From contig NZ_CP033918.1 in the NCBI RefSeq assembly GCF_003815675.1, positions 1,674,001 through 1,738,000 of the forward strand: 64,000 nt of DNA. The letters run 5' to 3'. The stretch is from Chryseobacterium sp. G0186. Lineage in GTDB: Bacteria; Bacteroidota; Bacteroidia; Flavobacteriales; Weeksellaceae. Both the position numbers and the translations under genes were made by a program. The notes under the pieces are model-generated. The model was not told the origin of the DNA and did not search any database. It saw only the letters and a list, made by a program, of their open reading frames with translations. Below, piece by piece: positions 1 through 8,769 of this stretch (its first letter is position 1; each line of letters opens with the position of its first letter).

Positions 1-1
1 T

Positions 2-667
2 TTTGAAAAAAGAAAGCTATTGGCTCTCGTTGTCAGTCTTATGCAAAGAACCAATATCCGCATCGGTAACAATATATATGAAAAACTGTATGGTTCTTTT
101 GGACTTACTACTTTAAAGGATAAACATGTAAAAATTAAAGGTCAAAAAATAACCTTTTCATTTAAGGGAAAGAAAGGTATCATGCATCAGATTGATCTCA
201 GAAGCAAAAGATTGGCAAGGCTCGTACAAAAATGCAAGGATATTCCGGGAAAGGAGCTTTTTCAATATCTGGATGATGAGGGAAACCGACACTCCATAGA
301 TTCAGGGATGGTAAATGACTATATCCGGGAAATAAGTGGTGAGGATTTTACTGCCAAAGATTTCAGAACATGGTCCGGAACTGTAAGTGCCCTGATTGCT
401 TTTAAGGAAATAGGATATGCAGAAAGTGACAATGAATATAAAAAGAAAGTTAAGGAAGCCCTGGACATTGTTGCCGAAAATCTGGGAAATACCTCTGCAG
501 TCTGCAAAAAATACTATGTTCATCCCTTGGTCATTAATCTTTACGAAAATAATACAATCAAAAAATACCTTGATGAGCTGGAAGTCATTGAAAAAAATGA
601 TGGAAAAACCGACCTTACCCAAGAGGAAAAACTTGTTCTCAAAATTCTTGAAAACGAAAAAATGTAG
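2..667 (+). CDS. DNA topoisomerase IB, C-terminal part (5' end outside window)
   Basis: This is the C-terminal part of a small poxvirus-like type IB DNA topoisomerase, which nicks one strand through a 3'-phosphotyrosine and relaxes supercoils without ATP. The frame is open from base 2, so the gene begins left of the window, and the in-frame TTG and ATG codons near the left edge are internal. Family motifs visible are RTNIRIGN (first catalytic Arg), SFGLTTL, KDFRTWSGT (second catalytic Arg) and CKKYYVHP, which carries the nucleophilic Tyr. The protein ends in a Lys/Glu-rich tail. It converges on the AraC-type gene at 794; I see no strong terminator in the 126 bp between them. Confidence 0.9.
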   Translation, partial: FEKRKLLALVVSLMQRTNIRIGNNIYEKLYGSFGLTTLKDKHVKIKGQKITFSFKGKKGIMHQIDLRSKRLARLVQKCKDIPGKELFQYLDDEGNRHSIDSGMVNDYIREISGEDFTAKDFRTWSGTVSALIAFKEIGYAESDNEYKKKVKEALDIVAENLGNTSAVCKKYYVHPLVINLYENNTIKKYLDELEVIEKNDGKTDLTQEEKLVLKILENEKM

Positions 668-793
668 AAAACAGAAATGTGAATACTCAATCTGTTTTAT
701 CCCCCTCTTCATTCATTTTTGCCCTACATTTAATCTCTGATAATCTTATCACATTTATTATTGACTGACAGTAATTACATCATTTTCAAAATT

Positions 794-1681
794 TTAAACT
801 GAAACCCTGTTCTTTAAAAACTGTGTCCTATATTCTTTGGGGGTAATTCCTGCAATTTTTTTGAAAAGCTGGGTAAAGTGAGAAGCGGTATGAAAATTCA
901 GTTCATAGGCAATTTCTGCAATATCTTTACTGGAATGAAGCAATGCTTTACTGTAATTAATATCAATTTCGTTGATCCACTGCTTAGGAGATTTTTGGGT
1001 TACACTTTTTACGCATTTATTCAGATAGCTTTCTGTTACAGATAATTTATCAGCATAGTATGCCACCCGTTTTTCCCCAACATGATATTTGAATAAAAGA
1101 TCCCTGAACTGAAGAGACAGTTCCATCGGGCGTGTAGCCGATTTGTGATGATTATCTGAATCTGTACTCAGTATTTTGATCAGAATAAGGTGAAGCATGG
1201 TCACCACCACATCATTAATATTAAGATTATTGAGCCATAATTCCTGTTCCATAATAGGAAGAAGCTGGGTAATGGTTCCATACGTTAAGCTATCAAGATT
1301 CAGGAAAGGGGTCATGAAAAAAATGCTGCTTTTATGTTTGGGCAGCTCCTGTTCGGACAGAATATTATTTTCATAAGCCAGAAAAAAACCTTCAATATCA
1401 TCGGACAGTTCTACGGTGGCCGTTATGGTTCCTTGTTTAATGAAAATTACGCCTCCTTTTTCAGCACGATATTCCTTATTCTCAAGGTACTGCTTAATAT
1501 GCCCGTTGGTAATGAAAATAATAAAGTTGAACGTTGTACGGTATGGAATGACCGGCATCAGGATTCCTTTAAGATAGTTTTCTATCCGGTAAAGCTGTAT
1601 ATCCGCATTATTAGCTAATATTTTCTCCGTGATATTCGGCAGAAAGAGTTTTTTGTATTGAAAATTGGATAATACTTCCAT
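794..1681 (-). CDS. AraC-family transcriptional regulator
   Basis: Cytoplasmic DNA-binding regulator of 295 residues. The first ~170 residues look like an AraC-type cupin sensor, and the last ~100 carry two helix-turn-helix units. The second unit contains the family signature around IAYELNFHTASHFTQLFKK followed by GITPKEYR. A -7 element lies 17 bp upstream of the ATG and supports this start. It is on the same strand as the urease/TonB locus and lies downstream of it, separated by a long heptad repeat array, so whether it regulates that locus is open. Its effector is unknown. Confidence 0.85.
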   Translation of the reverse strand: MEVLSNFQYKKLFLPNITEKILANNADIQLYRIENYLKGILMPVIPYRTTFNFIIFITNGHIKQYLENKEYRAEKGGVIFIKQGTITATVELSDDIEGFFLAYENNILSEQELPKHKSSIFFMTPFLNLDSLTYGTITQLLPIMEQELWLNNLNINDVVVTMLHLILIKILSTDSDNHHKSATRPMELSLQFRDLLFKYHVGEKRVAYYADKLSVTESYLNKCVKSVTQKSPKQWINEIDINYSKALLHSSKDIAEIAYELNFHTASHFTQLFKKIAGITPKEYRTQFLKNRVSV

Positions 1682-1697
1682 GGTAAATTGATTATTA

Positions 1698-1705
1698 CAA
1701 ATTTA
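1698..1705 (-). promoter_or_regulatory. Candidate -7 element of the AraC-type gene
   Basis: On the minus strand this reads TAAATTTG, an exact match to the Bacteroidota -7 consensus TAnnTTTG, 17 bp before the ATG at 1681. I see no TTG at the expected -33 spacing, so the promoter is only half supported. Confidence 0.45.
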
Positions 1706-1733
1706 ATGCTGAAATTGAATACTTGGCTGTTTT

Positions 1734-1768
1734 TGTAAAATGTAGGGTGTACAAAGTATAATGTATAG
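1734..1768. repeat. Degenerate heptad run, TGTANAA type
   Basis: Five consecutive 7-bp units read TGTAAAA, TGTAGGG, TGTACAA, AGTATAA and TGTATAG. The period is kept although the units differ. The run lies upstream of the AraC-type start codon and runs almost directly into the perfect heptad array at 1785, whose complement (TAATGTA) is a related unit. Confidence 0.6.
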
Positions 1769-1784
1769 TAGTCTTTTAAAGGAT

Positions 1785-1878
1785 TACATTATACATTATA
1801 CATTATACATTATACATTATACATTATACATTATACATTATACATTATACATTATACATTATACATTATACATTATAC
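1785..1878. repeat. Perfect 7-bp tandem array (TACATTA), about 13 copies
   Basis: A perfect heptanucleotide array of about 13.4 units. Its last base is the first base of the TonB receptor's stop codon (cta at 1878-1880, TAG on the minus strand), so the array abuts the 3' end of that gene. There are no spacers, so it is not a CRISPR. Perfect tandem units of this length are expected to vary in copy number by slippage. Confidence 0.95.
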
Positions 1879-4124
1879 TAAAACTTATAATACACTCCCA
1901 TTCTCACTCCAAACGGACTTCCCGGGGTATAGGTAAGGTCTGTAACAGGCTCTGCTTCTCCTTTCAGCTGGGTTTCCGTTGCAAACTGGGCTTCATTCCA
2001 TTTTACATTGAAAAGGTTGTTGACCTGAATATTAGCCCCCCATTTCTGACGGTTATAGGAAAGCATCAGATCATTTACAAAATAAGCCTTTGTCTTGATG
2101 CTGTTATCTTCCACTGCCGGTCTTTCCCCAAGATAACGGTACTGAAGACCTAAAGAAAAGCCGTGCAGGAAGTCCCAGTTTACAGATCCTGTACTGGTTA
2201 CTACAGGGGCCAATGGAATATAATCCTGTCCTTTTTCTTCTTCAATAAATCTTCCGTGGGAGTAATTGATATCAGCATTCAGATAAAAATTCTCCAACGG
2301 CTGGAAGCGGATTCCTAAATCAGCTCCGAAACGTCTTGATTTTCCGGATGGCTCTACCACGGCATCATCTCCTACATACACAAATTCCTGCTGCAGATCC
2401 ATATACCATACGGCAGGAGTAATAATCAGCGATTTCAAAGGGTGTAATCTTACTCCAAAATCGGCTCCGATAGAATAAGGAAGGGGGTTTTCATTTTTAT
2501 TAGGAACCACTACTCTCAGATCATTGGAGTGAAAGCCCATTCCCGTTTTCAGAAACCACATGACATTATCATTCTGAGCATAGGAGAAGTTTAGTTTAGG
2601 ACTTACTCTGGTAGCTTCTTTCGACTGTCCGGATGGTAATTGCTCAGCATCCATCAGGTTATGCATATTAAAAATAAAGTGATCTACCCTCAAGGCAGGA
2701 TTAATCGTCCATTTTCCTGTTTTCCAAACCAATCCTGTATAGGCGTGGAGATTGGTTTCAGTTCCGTTTACATCAGACATTTTATTGAGTAATAAATCTC
2801 TGTGATAAACATGATTAAGCTGCAAAGTATTGATGTCATCATTTCTTAATCCTATTCCTGAAGTCCAGTTTAATGAACTGTTTGGAAGTGAGAAACTTTT
2901 AATGTATTTTACTTCTGCCCCATAAATATTTCTTCCGTCGGTCTGCTGAATTTCATCGCCGTGATCTTTATCTTTTAAATAAAAAGTGAAATCTGAATAC
3001 AGATTAAAGTTATATTTTGAATAAAAAGCCATGGCATCTATCTGCTCAGAAGGAGAAATAATATGCTTAAAATTCATCTGAAGATTCGTTCTGGAAGTCT
3101 TTCCCCCTTCTGTTGGATCGATGCTTCCCCATCGGCCAATGATTCCCTCATCTACAGCACGTTCAGGAATTTGCCCCGATGCATTCCATGAAGAATTGAA
3201 TGTAGAAAACTGAATATTAAAGTAATCATTATCGGTAAGCCACTGATTGTATTTTCCGAAAATATTGACTCTGTTGAAGTTTTGCTTTACATCAAATGGC
3301 CCGTCTGTATAATTATATTCTGCGGCGATATAAGCGTTTTTCCTCCCTAAATCATCATGCAGAATATTGAACATTCCCAATACTCTTTTGGAATTGAATG
3401 AACCACCCTCCAGTTTGATCATGCTGTTTTTCAACCCATTGTACGTCTGAAAATCTACATAACCTGCGGTATTAAAATCTCCACGATCCATATAATAGGC
3501 TCCTTTTCCAAAATCGATGTTATTAACTGTTTCAGGGATTACAAAGTGAAGGTCAGAATATCCTTGTCCATGGGCATGAGAGACAATATTCACCGGCATT
3601 CCGTCTACATTTACACTAACGTCTGTACCGTGATCCGCATCAAATCCTCTTAAAAAAAGCTGCTCTGCCTTTCCACCTCCGGCATGTTGTGCAATAAATA
3701 ACCCCGGAACTTTTCTCAACAAGTCCTGCGCGGAATTAACCGGAAATTTATTCAGGTCAACTTTTGTGATGGCTGAAAGGAATGAACTGTGGTTGATGGC
3801 AACTTCAGAAATCTGAAACGGCTTATGCTGTAAAAAAATAACTTTATTTGTATCTTCTTCATTGGTCACAATCCATTTCACCTCATCATATCCCTGACGG
3901 CTAATCACCAGGGTATCAGGAAGTGATTTGACAGGAATAGCAAAGGTACCGTCTGTTCCTGTATGGGTATGACTGTTTCCGCGATCGTATTTCACCAAAA
4001 CATCTGCAATGGGAAATTTGTCGTCTGCATCTTTTATCAATAGCTGTTTTTCTGCTTCCTGCGCCATTATTTTACCACTGAAAGTCATTACCAGAAATAC
4101 TGCTGCTATTTTAGTTATCTTCAT
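1878..4124 (-). CDS. TonB-dependent outer-membrane receptor, urease-linked
   Basis: A 748-residue TonB-dependent receptor taking a bound metal or metal complex across the outer membrane. The start chosen at 4124 gives a clean signal peptide ending MAQ; a longer in-frame start at 4241 would add 39 residues that do not resemble a signal peptide. In order there are a carboxypeptidase-like regulatory domain (about residues 25-100), a plug domain (NSAQDLLRKVPGL, LFLRGFDADHG, VNVDGMPVN) and a 22-strand-type barrel ending in the aromatic GVYYKF. It is the distal gene of the urease, nickel-permease and urea-channel locus, so nickel is a reasonable substrate guess by context only. A siderophore or other substrate is not excluded. 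Confidence 0.88.
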   Translation of the reverse strand: MKITKIAAVFLVMTFSGKIMAQEAEKQLLIKDADDKFPIADVLVKYDRGNSHTHTGTDGTFAIPVKSLPDTLVISRQGYDEVKWIVTNEEDTNKVIFLQHKPFQISEVAINHSSFLSAITKVDLNKFPVNSAQDLLRKVPGLFIAQHAGGGKAEQLFLRGFDADHGTDVSVNVDGMPVNIVSHAHGQGYSDLHFVIPETVNNIDFGKGAYYMDRGDFNTAGYVDFQTYNGLKNSMIKLEGGSFNSKRVLGMFNILHDDLGRKNAYIAAEYNYTDGPFDVKQNFNRVNIFGKYNQWLTDNDYFNIQFSTFNSSWNASGQIPERAVDEGIIGRWGSIDPTEGGKTSRTNLQMNFKHIISPSEQIDAMAFYSKYNFNLYSDFTFYLKDKDHGDEIQQTDGRNIYGAEVKYIKSFSLPNSSLNWTSGIGLRNDDINTLQLNHVYHRDLLLNKMSDVNGTETNLHAYTGLVWKTGKWTINPALRVDHFIFNMHNLMDAEQLPSGQSKEATRVSPKLNFSYAQNDNVMWFLKTGMGFHSNDLRVVVPNKNENPLPYSIGADFGVRLHPLKSLIITPAVWYMDLQQEFVYVGDDAVVEPSGKSRRFGADLGIRFQPLENFYLNADINYSHGRFIEEEKGQDYIPLAPVVTSTGSVNWDFLHGFSLGLQYRYLGERPAVEDNSIKTKAYFVNDLMLSYNRQKWGANIQVNNLFNVKWNEAQFATETQLKGEAEPVTDLTYTPGSPFGVRMGVYYKF

Positions 4125-4135
4125 TTTATTTTTTT

Positions 4136-4156
4136 TGTAAAATGTACAATGCAGAA
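4136..4156. repeat. Three heptads, TGTANAA type
   Basis: The units read TGTAAAA, TGTACAA and TGCAGAA, 12 bp upstream of the TonB receptor ATG. The phase and sequence match the runs upstream of the AraC-type, urea-channel and MFS genes. Confidence 0.5.
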
Positions 4157-4306
4157 TATCTTTATAATTCGCATCTGCTTTAGAAATATTGTACATTAAA
4201 TTTGTTAATATTTTATTTAATTTTTTAATCTTTTGAAGCATGAATATGTTCTCAGAGAAATGGGATGAAACAGTGCTTATTGTCCTATATCCTATTCCAT
4301 CAAACC

Positions 4307-4409
4307 CTCTACACTCTACCCTCTACACTCTACACTCTACACTCTACACTCTACACTCTAACACCCTCATACCCTCATACCCTCATACTCTCATACTCTA
4401 ACACTCTCA
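4307..4409. repeat. CTCTACA heptads changing to CCCTCATA octads
   Basis: Eight 7-bp units (CTCTACA, one CTCTACC, the last CTCTAAC) pass into 8-bp units (ACCCTCAT, then ACTCTCAT) with decaying copies to about 4409. The array ends 5 bp before the stop codon of the urea-channel gene at 4414. Read in that gene's sense the heptad is GTGTAGA. Open frames through the array are artefacts of its composition. Confidence 0.9.
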
Positions 4410-4413
4410 AACC

Positions 4414-5307
4414 CTACTTCTCTCCTTTTACTTTAAGAAAAATCTTCTGCATTAAAAGCGTCATCCAAGTTCCTGCAACGAATGGGAACGTAAGCACACC
4501 TCCTACTGCATTCAGGGTATTATTATCCACCAGATAATCATCGATAAGTACCGTTATGACCACTGCCATAAAAACCCAGATTCCGTCTGCTTTTTTGAAT
4601 CCTGAAAAAACAATTGCAGAAAGCACGGCATTGAATCCAAAAAGCCCCATATGGATTTTATCAAGAGGTTCACCATGCATATGGGAGACATAAGATCCTA
4701 AAATAGCACCCACAAAACCATACAAGGCTGCAGCCGGAGAACTGATAAAAACAGCGATAAAGAAAATCACTCCCGAAAGCACTCCACCCTGAAATATGAC
4801 TTCCCCAAATGCATTGGTACACGTCAGGAAATCATCATAATCAGCAGGTTCTGCTGTGGCAGAAATGGCTTCTGAAGGAGGAATTTGCGTCAATTGGTGC
4901 AGTGCAAAAACACTTACCCACGTAACAATGATAAACGGAAAGGTAAATACCGGAATTTTCTTCTGTATAAAGAAATGCTGAATAATGGCAGCCAACGCTC
5001 CACCCAGCACGATAAGAACCCAAATCAGCCAGGTCGCCTGAAACACAAATGACAATGCCACTCCTACCAATGCTGCACTGAATCCATATAATCCTGCATT
5101 GATTTCAGCCTGATCATATTTAAGCTTCATAGCTGTTAGGGTTCCCGCCGCTGTTGAAAGTAGTACCGCAACCCCTCCCTGCCAGCTTCCCATAAAAATT
5201 CCAATGAGAAACAAAAGCCCGGTCCATCTGTTTTCCTGCAGCATAATCTGCCCAATCCCTTTTAGAATATTGTCAATAAAGGGTATTTTTTTAAAAAATT
5301 CGTTCAT
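4414..5307 (-). CDS. Urea transporter (UT family channel)
   Basis: Inner-membrane urea channel of the UT family (297 residues, usual length for bacterial members). It has about ten hydrophobic segments in two pseudo-repeats. The N-terminal one is marked by ENRWTGLLFLIGIFMGSW and NAGLYGFSAALVGVAL, the second by GEVIFQGGVLSGVIFF and HMGLFGFNAVLSAI. The paired NAGLYGFSAALVG and FGFNAVLSAI segments are the urea-selectivity repeats of the family. It lies between the nickel-permease-like gene and the TonB receptor on the same strand, consistent with feeding urea to the urease encoded upstream. Heptad runs sit at both its 5' and 3' flanks. Confidence 0.88.
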   Translation of the reverse strand: MNEFFKKIPFIDNILKGIGQIMLQENRWTGLLFLIGIFMGSWQGGVAVLLSTAAGTLTAMKLKYDQAEINAGLYGFSAALVGVALSFVFQATWLIWVLIVLGGALAAIIQHFFIQKKIPVFTFPFIIVTWVSVFALHQLTQIPPSEAISATAEPADYDDFLTCTNAFGEVIFQGGVLSGVIFFIAVFISSPAAALYGFVGAILGSYVSHMHGEPLDKIHMGLFGFNAVLSAIVFSGFKKADGIWVFMAVVITVLIDDYLVDNNTLNAVGGVLTFPFVAGTWMTLLMQKIFLKVKGEK

Positions 5308-5314
5308 AGTTTTT

Positions 5315-5342
5315 TGTATAATGTATTTTGTACAATGTAAAA
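5315..5342. repeat. Four heptads, TGTANAA type
   Basis: The units read TGTATAA, TGTATTT, TGTACAA and TGTAAAA, 8 bp upstream of the urea-channel ATG. The arrangement resembles the runs upstream of three other minus-strand genes in this window. Confidence 0.6.
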
Positions 5343-5363
5343 GGAGGGGGAGATATTAGATTG

Positions 5364-5412
5364 TAGAAGTTAGAAGTTAGAAGTTAGAAGTTAGAAATTA
5401 GAAATTAGAAGC
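5364..5412. repeat. Heptad array (TAGAAGT), seven copies
   Basis: Seven 7-bp units: four TAGAAGT, two TAGAAAT and one TAGAAGC. The same unit in the opposite orientation forms the array at 55169. It lies in the spacer between the urea-channel start and the stop codon of the nickel-permease-like gene. Confidence 0.9.
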
Positions 5413-5450
5413 TAGATTTTAGATTTTTGAGAATTAGTACTCTTAGCCAT

Positions 5451-5498
5451 TCATACTCTCATACTCTCATACTCTCATACTCTCATACCCTCAAACAC
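5451..5498. repeat. Octad array (TCATACTC), about six copies
   Basis: Four perfect TCATACTC units, one TCATACCC and a decayed sixth unit end 12 bp before the stop codon of the nickel-permease-like gene at 5510. It resembles the octads at 4363-4402. Confidence 0.85.
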
Positions 5499-5509
5499 CC
5501 CCAACTCCA

Positions 5510-6211
5510 TCACCATCCCAGAAACACCATTCCGATTCCGCAAACGGTGACCACAGCTCCGCTTACTACTCCCATGTATCTTTCTAATTTTTCTGTATTG
5601 AATAATGTTGAGTACCCATAACGTCCCAAAAGGACCATTCCCAGCATAGTTAATACCGTGGTTGCTGTAAATGAAGTAACAAGAACTGCAATTTCAGACA
5701 TGGAATGTTTTACTCCTGAATAGAATAATAAAGGAATCAAAGGTTCACTGGGACCCATTACAAAGATCATAAAAAGGACAAGCGGAGTCACCTTTATTCT
5801 TGTTTGGGGCATCACCACCTCAGTGTGATTATGCTCATACACATACACATCATCTCCCATCACATCAAAGTGTTTGTGAGGTTTATTTCGAATGGCCTGA
5901 ACCAATCCATACACCAAATAAACACCTCCAAAGATCAATAAAGCCCAGCCTGAGAAATTCCCTCTGATATCCTGAAACCAGGAAATCTTATTCAGTTGCC
6001 ATCCCAGAAACACTCCAATAAATCCTAGAACCAGGGAACTTAATACATGTCCCAATCCGCAGACAACAGTCAGCACTGCTGTTTTCATTCCGCTCCATTT
6101 TTTTGATTTTGAAATAACGATGAAAGGCAGATAATGATCCGGCCCTGAAGCTGTGTGTATAAAACTTATTGAAACGGCACTTAAAAGGAGTGCCCAAACT
6201 GTACTATCCAT
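5510..6211 (-). CDS. UreH/NicO-like nickel permease
   Basis: Inner-membrane protein of 233 residues with about six hydrophobic segments, of the UreH/NicO-like group tied to urease and nickel uptake. The first segment carries H19, D25 and H26 in HTASGPDHYLPF, a His-(x5)-Asp-His arrangement like the metal motif of nickel/cobalt permeases. A second conserved-looking stretch is FVMGPSEPLIPLLFY. Between the two halves a soluble loop (about residues 107-140) is rich in His and acids (KPHKHFD, YEHNHTE), suitable for binding metal. It follows ureD after a 277-bp repeat-filled spacer and precedes the urea channel. Nickel specificity is inferred from motif and context. Confidence 0.78.
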   Translation of the reverse strand: MDSTVWALLLSAVSISFIHTASGPDHYLPFIVISKSKKWSGMKTAVLTVVCGLGHVLSSLVLGFIGVFLGWQLNKISWFQDIRGNFSGWALLIFGGVYLVYGLVQAIRNKPHKHFDVMGDDVYVYEHNHTEVVMPQTRIKVTPLVLFMIFVMGPSEPLIPLLFYSGVKHSMSEIAVLVTSFTATTVLTMLGMVLLGRYGYSTLFNTEKLERYMGVVSGAVVTVCGIGMVFLGW

Positions 6212-6246
6212 TTCTATTAATTCTGTTATTTCAGATTTTTTATTAT

Positions 6247-6311
6247 GTTTTGGCTAAAGCCAATTGAAGATTTCTTTTATTTAAGCGGGCTAAAGCCCAC
6301 TTCTATTGAAT
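6247..6311 (+). repeat. Double-hairpin element, copy A
   Basis: About 65 bp starting GTTTTGGCTAAAGCCA and ending near CTATTGAAT. Two stems each close on a TAAA loop: TTGGC-TAAA-GCCAA and GGGC-TAAA-GCCC. Related copies are at 15645, 31379 and 58311 (reverse). It lies in the transcribed spacer between ureD and the nickel-permease-like gene. Confidence 0.8.
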
Positions 6312-6420
6312 CTATTTCTCGCAGATTTTTAAGATTTCGCAGGTGATTGTGCTTTAAACTCATTACAAAACCCGCTTGATTACCAAGCTTTGCACAGCTA
6401 TGTTTTTACTCATGTGATCT

Positions 6421-6453
6421 AAACCTTATAGGTTTTTAAAACCTATAAGGTTT
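6421..6453. repeat. Perfect 15-bp hairpin in the urease locus
   Basis: The arms are AAACCTTATAGGTTT and its exact complement, with loop TTA. The hairpin lies 36 bp downstream of the ureD stop codon, between ureD and the nickel-permease-like gene. No T-run follows on either strand, so a simple terminator is unlikely. It could limit transcript decay or be a dispersed repeat. Confidence 0.7.
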
Positions 6454-6488
6454 CATTGTCAACAAGATATAATGCAGCATCCCTTATT

Positions 6489-7277
6489 TTATTCCAGTGA
6501 CCAGAGAATTTCCTGAACATGTAGAAAGAAATTATACATCAGTTCTCCACCATGTCCCAAAGCTCTTACTACAAAGCCATTACCCTCCATGGCGGACACT
6601 CCCACTTCCATTTCTTCATTGTGCTTTGCAGCGGCTTCAACAATAGTTTCAATCAATCCATTTTTATCTACAGAATCCTTTGTACTGTAAAATATCAGGG
6701 TTCCCTGGTGGGTGTACTGTTCAAGATTTCCGATACTGCTGATTGGTATCAGGTCAGGCTGGATCAGCACATTATCTTTCACCACCAGTTTATGATGATG
6801 ATAAATTTCCATAAGGTTCTGAAAACGTTTCAGCTTAAAAACCTCTCCATAATGCTTTCTGCCACAGGTAATGATCTCACTGATGATAATCTGGCTGTTT
6901 TCTCCAATCTGAATGCTGGCCTTACTTTTAAAGTTGGAATCTTCATGGGGAACCACGGGATGCGGAACGTAGGCAAAGGAAGTATTATCCTCCATAGAAA
7001 TATTCAGCTCCTGAACAGCTTTATCTTTCATGTTGAAAAGCCTCTGATAAGACTGTGACTGCAATTGAAGAGAAGCACCCTTTTCAAGGGAAACATCTAT
7101 CTGATAACGGTCGCCATCCAGAATCCCGGGAGAAGAACTCATGATCATCTGATACAGCTTTTTGTCACTTTTTCGCTGGCCTACAGAAACAACCCTGAAA
7201 GGAAGTGAAACATAGAGATCCTTTACATAGGATTCCCCGCCCTTGAATCCTGCAATAATATTTAAACGACTGTCCAT
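6489..7277 (-). CDS. ureD: Urease accessory protein UreD
   Basis: UreD (UreH) scaffold of the UreDFG complex, which loads nickel into apo-urease and has been proposed to channel the metal. The 262-residue length is usual. Family stretches visible are SSPGILDGDRYQIDVSLEKG near residue 50, QSYQRLF, and YVPHPVVPHEDSNF. Its ATG follows the ureG stop codon with no gap (7277/7278), so translational coupling is likely. It is the last classical ure gene before the transport genes. The sequence is divergent, as is normal for UreD. Confidence 0.9.
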   Translation of the reverse strand: MDSRLNIIAGFKGGESYVKDLYVSLPFRVVSVGQRKSDKKLYQMIMSSSPGILDGDRYQIDVSLEKGASLQLQSQSYQRLFNMKDKAVQELNISMEDNTSFAYVPHPVVPHEDSNFKSKASIQIGENSQIIISEIITCGRKHYGEVFKLKRFQNLMEIYHHHKLVVKDNVLIQPDLIPISSIGNLEQYTHQGTLIFYSTKDSVDKNGLIETIVEAAAKHNEEMEVGVSAMEGNGFVVRALGHGGELMYNFFLHVQEILWSLE

Positions 7278-7916
7278 TTATCTTACCAGATTCGGTTCTT
7301 CAACTTCTTCTAAAAGAGCATACTTTTTAATCCAGCCGATTACTTTATCCAGTCCTTCATCTGTTTTAAGGTTAGTGAATACAAAAGGATTTCCTTTTCT
7401 CATTCTTCTGGCATCATTTTCCATAACTTCAAGGCTGGCACCTACATAAGGGGCAAGGTCAATTTTATTAATGATCAATAAATCTGATCTGGTAATCCCG
7501 GGACCTCCTTTTCTAGGGATTTTTTCACCTTCTGCTACATCAATGATGAAAATGGTAACATCTGCAAGGTCAGGGCTGAAAGTCGCAGAAAGGTTATCAC
7601 CACCACTCTCGATAAGAACCAATTCTATATCCGGAAAACGTTCTGCCAATTCATCTACGGCTTCAAGGTTCATACTTGCATCTTCACGGATAGCGGTGTG
7701 AGGACAGCCACCTGTTTCTACTCCGATAATTCTGTCGTGGGGAAGAAGACTGTTTTTAGCCATAAACTCTGCATCTTCTTTTGTATAGATATCATTGGTA
7801 ATCACCCCAAGATCATATTTTCCGAATAATTTTCGGCTTAAACGTTCCAGTAATGCTGTTTTTCCTGATCCTACAGGTCCTGCAACTCCTACTTTTATAT
7901 ATTTTCTATTTTCCAT
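7278..7916 (-). CDS. ureG: Urease accessory GTPase UreG
   Basis: SIMIBI-class GTPase that drives nickel insertion into urease. The P-loop is [12 protein letters not shown] near the N terminus. The metal-binding motif of the family is [15 protein letters not shown], and [17 protein letters not shown] marks the second GTPase region. The base-recognition motif NKID is also present. The length of 212 residues is usual. It is separated from ureF by a 154-bp spacer that contains a dispersed-repeat fragment, and is directly coupled to ureD. Confidence 0.96.
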   Translation of the reverse strand: MENRKYIKVGVAGPVGSGKTALLERLSRKLFGKYDLGVITNDIYTKEDAEFMAKNSLLPHDRIIGVETGGCPHTAIREDASMNLEAVDELAERFPDIELVLIESGGDNLSATFSPDLADVTIFIIDVAEGEKIPRKGGPGITRSDLLIINKIDLAPYVGASLEVMENDARRMRKGNPFVFTNLKTDEGLDKVIGWIKKYALLEEVEEPNLVR

Positions 7917-7929
7917 TTTTTCTAATTTT

Positions 7930-8012
7930 TTTTAAAACGCTATGAGCGCTAAGGTTTTTAATTGATTGAGTATATTTTAAGGCTCGCAAAGGCATTTCAC
8001 TTAGCAAAGAAA
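7930..8012. repeat. Dispersed-repeat fragment between ureF and ureG
   Basis: This AT-rich spacer contains CGCTATGAGCGCTAAGG and, further on, GGCTCGCAAAGGCATTTCACTTAGCAAAGA. Such GCGCTAAG/CGCAAAG wording resembles the repeats at 28545 and 31095. It appears to be an insertion into an otherwise tightly packed accessory-gene block; the assignment is by eye. Confidence 0.4.
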
Positions 8013-8070
8013 AAACTGGATTCCATTCATTTAAACTATCCAATGTTACTTCTTTGGTCTTTTTGCACTT

Positions 8071-8769
8071 CTACGACATATAGAGTCTGGAATAAAGCCT
8101 CTCATGCTGCATACATCTGATATCGAAAGCCGTGTTGCAAAGTCCTACCATATCCCTGTCCAGTTCCATGGTTTCCCAGACTGTTTTTTCCATTACCGGA
8201 TACAGGGAAAAAAGGATATCCTGCCCGTCAAGTTGCCCCAGAGGAACCAGCTTTACTGCGTTGGTAATCATTCCCGCAACAGAAGTATAATAGAACCCCA
8301 GCAATGCTTCATATAAAGGAATTTTCATTAGATAAGCATAGACTCCAAATACAATACAGTAATGGGAATTGGCCTCCTTGTTTTGAATGGCTTTTTCAAA
8401 GGCCTCCATAAAAGGAAAGCTTTCTCTTCTCTTGAATATTTTGATCAGTCTGAGGCCCAGTTTTTGGCTGGCCTGGCGGATTTCCCTAGGACATTTTATT
8501 GCGTTACACTCATTATCAAGGGTTAACAGCAACTGTAAATCTTCTTTTTCTGCCGCTTTATAAGCCAGTTTTACAAAAGCACCGTCATTGAATTTAAGAT
8601 TATACTGAAGCATATTCTGCACAAATTCCTTTGCAGTGGCTACATTGTGTACAATTCTTTCCTGCACATAGGTTTCAAGTCCGTTAGAATGGGTATATCC
8701 ACCAATGGGAAGAGTTGGATCTGCAAGATGAAGCAGGCCTGATAAAAAATTGATATTCATATTATTCAT
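8071..8769 (-). CDS. ureF: Urease accessory protein UreF
   Basis: UreF, the all-helical partner of UreD and UreG that acts on the GTPase during nickel loading. Family features are LLHLADPTLPIGGYTHSNGLET at the N terminus and LPLGQLDGQDILFSL late in the protein. The length of 232 residues is usual. The start overlaps the end of ureE by 8 bp. A second possible start three codons downstream (MNINFL) cannot be excluded and would change little. Confidence 0.93.
   Translation of the reverse strand: MNNMNINFLSGLLHLADPTLPIGGYTHSNGLETYVQERIVHNVATAKEFVQNMLQYNLKFNDGAFVKLAYKAAEKEDLQLLLTLDNECNAIKCPREIRQASQKLGLRLIKIFKRRESFPFMEAFEKAIQNKEANSHYCIVFGVYAYLMKIPLYEALLGFYYTSVAGMITNAVKLVPLGQLDGQDILFSLYPVMEKTVWETMELDRDMVGLCNTAFDIRCMQHERLYSRLYMS

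Noticed and set aside
1785..1878. CRISPR-like array
   Set aside because: Units are 7 bp, tandem and without spacers; there are no cas genes nearby. The same applies to the other arrays.
1761..2153. Plus-strand frame through the TACATTA array (130 residues)
   Set aside because: Its N-terminal half is a translated repeat (repeating HYTLYII) and the rest is antisense to the TonB receptor.
1878..4241. Longer TonB receptor start at 4241
   Set aside because: The added N terminus is Lys/Asn-rich and would bury the clear signal peptide beginning at the ATG at 4124.
4265..4537. Plus-strand frame through the CTCTACA array
   Set aside because: Low-complexity translation of the repeat (LYTLHSTLYTL-type) running antisense into the urea-channel gene.
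5427..5621. Plus-strand frame through the TCATACTC array
   Set aside because: Repeat-derived SYSHTLIL-type translation and antisense overlap with the nickel-permease-like gene.
6421..6453. Rho-independent terminator between ureD and the permease gene
   Set aside because: The stem is perfect but no T-run follows on the minus strand, so I list it as a hairpin repeat only.
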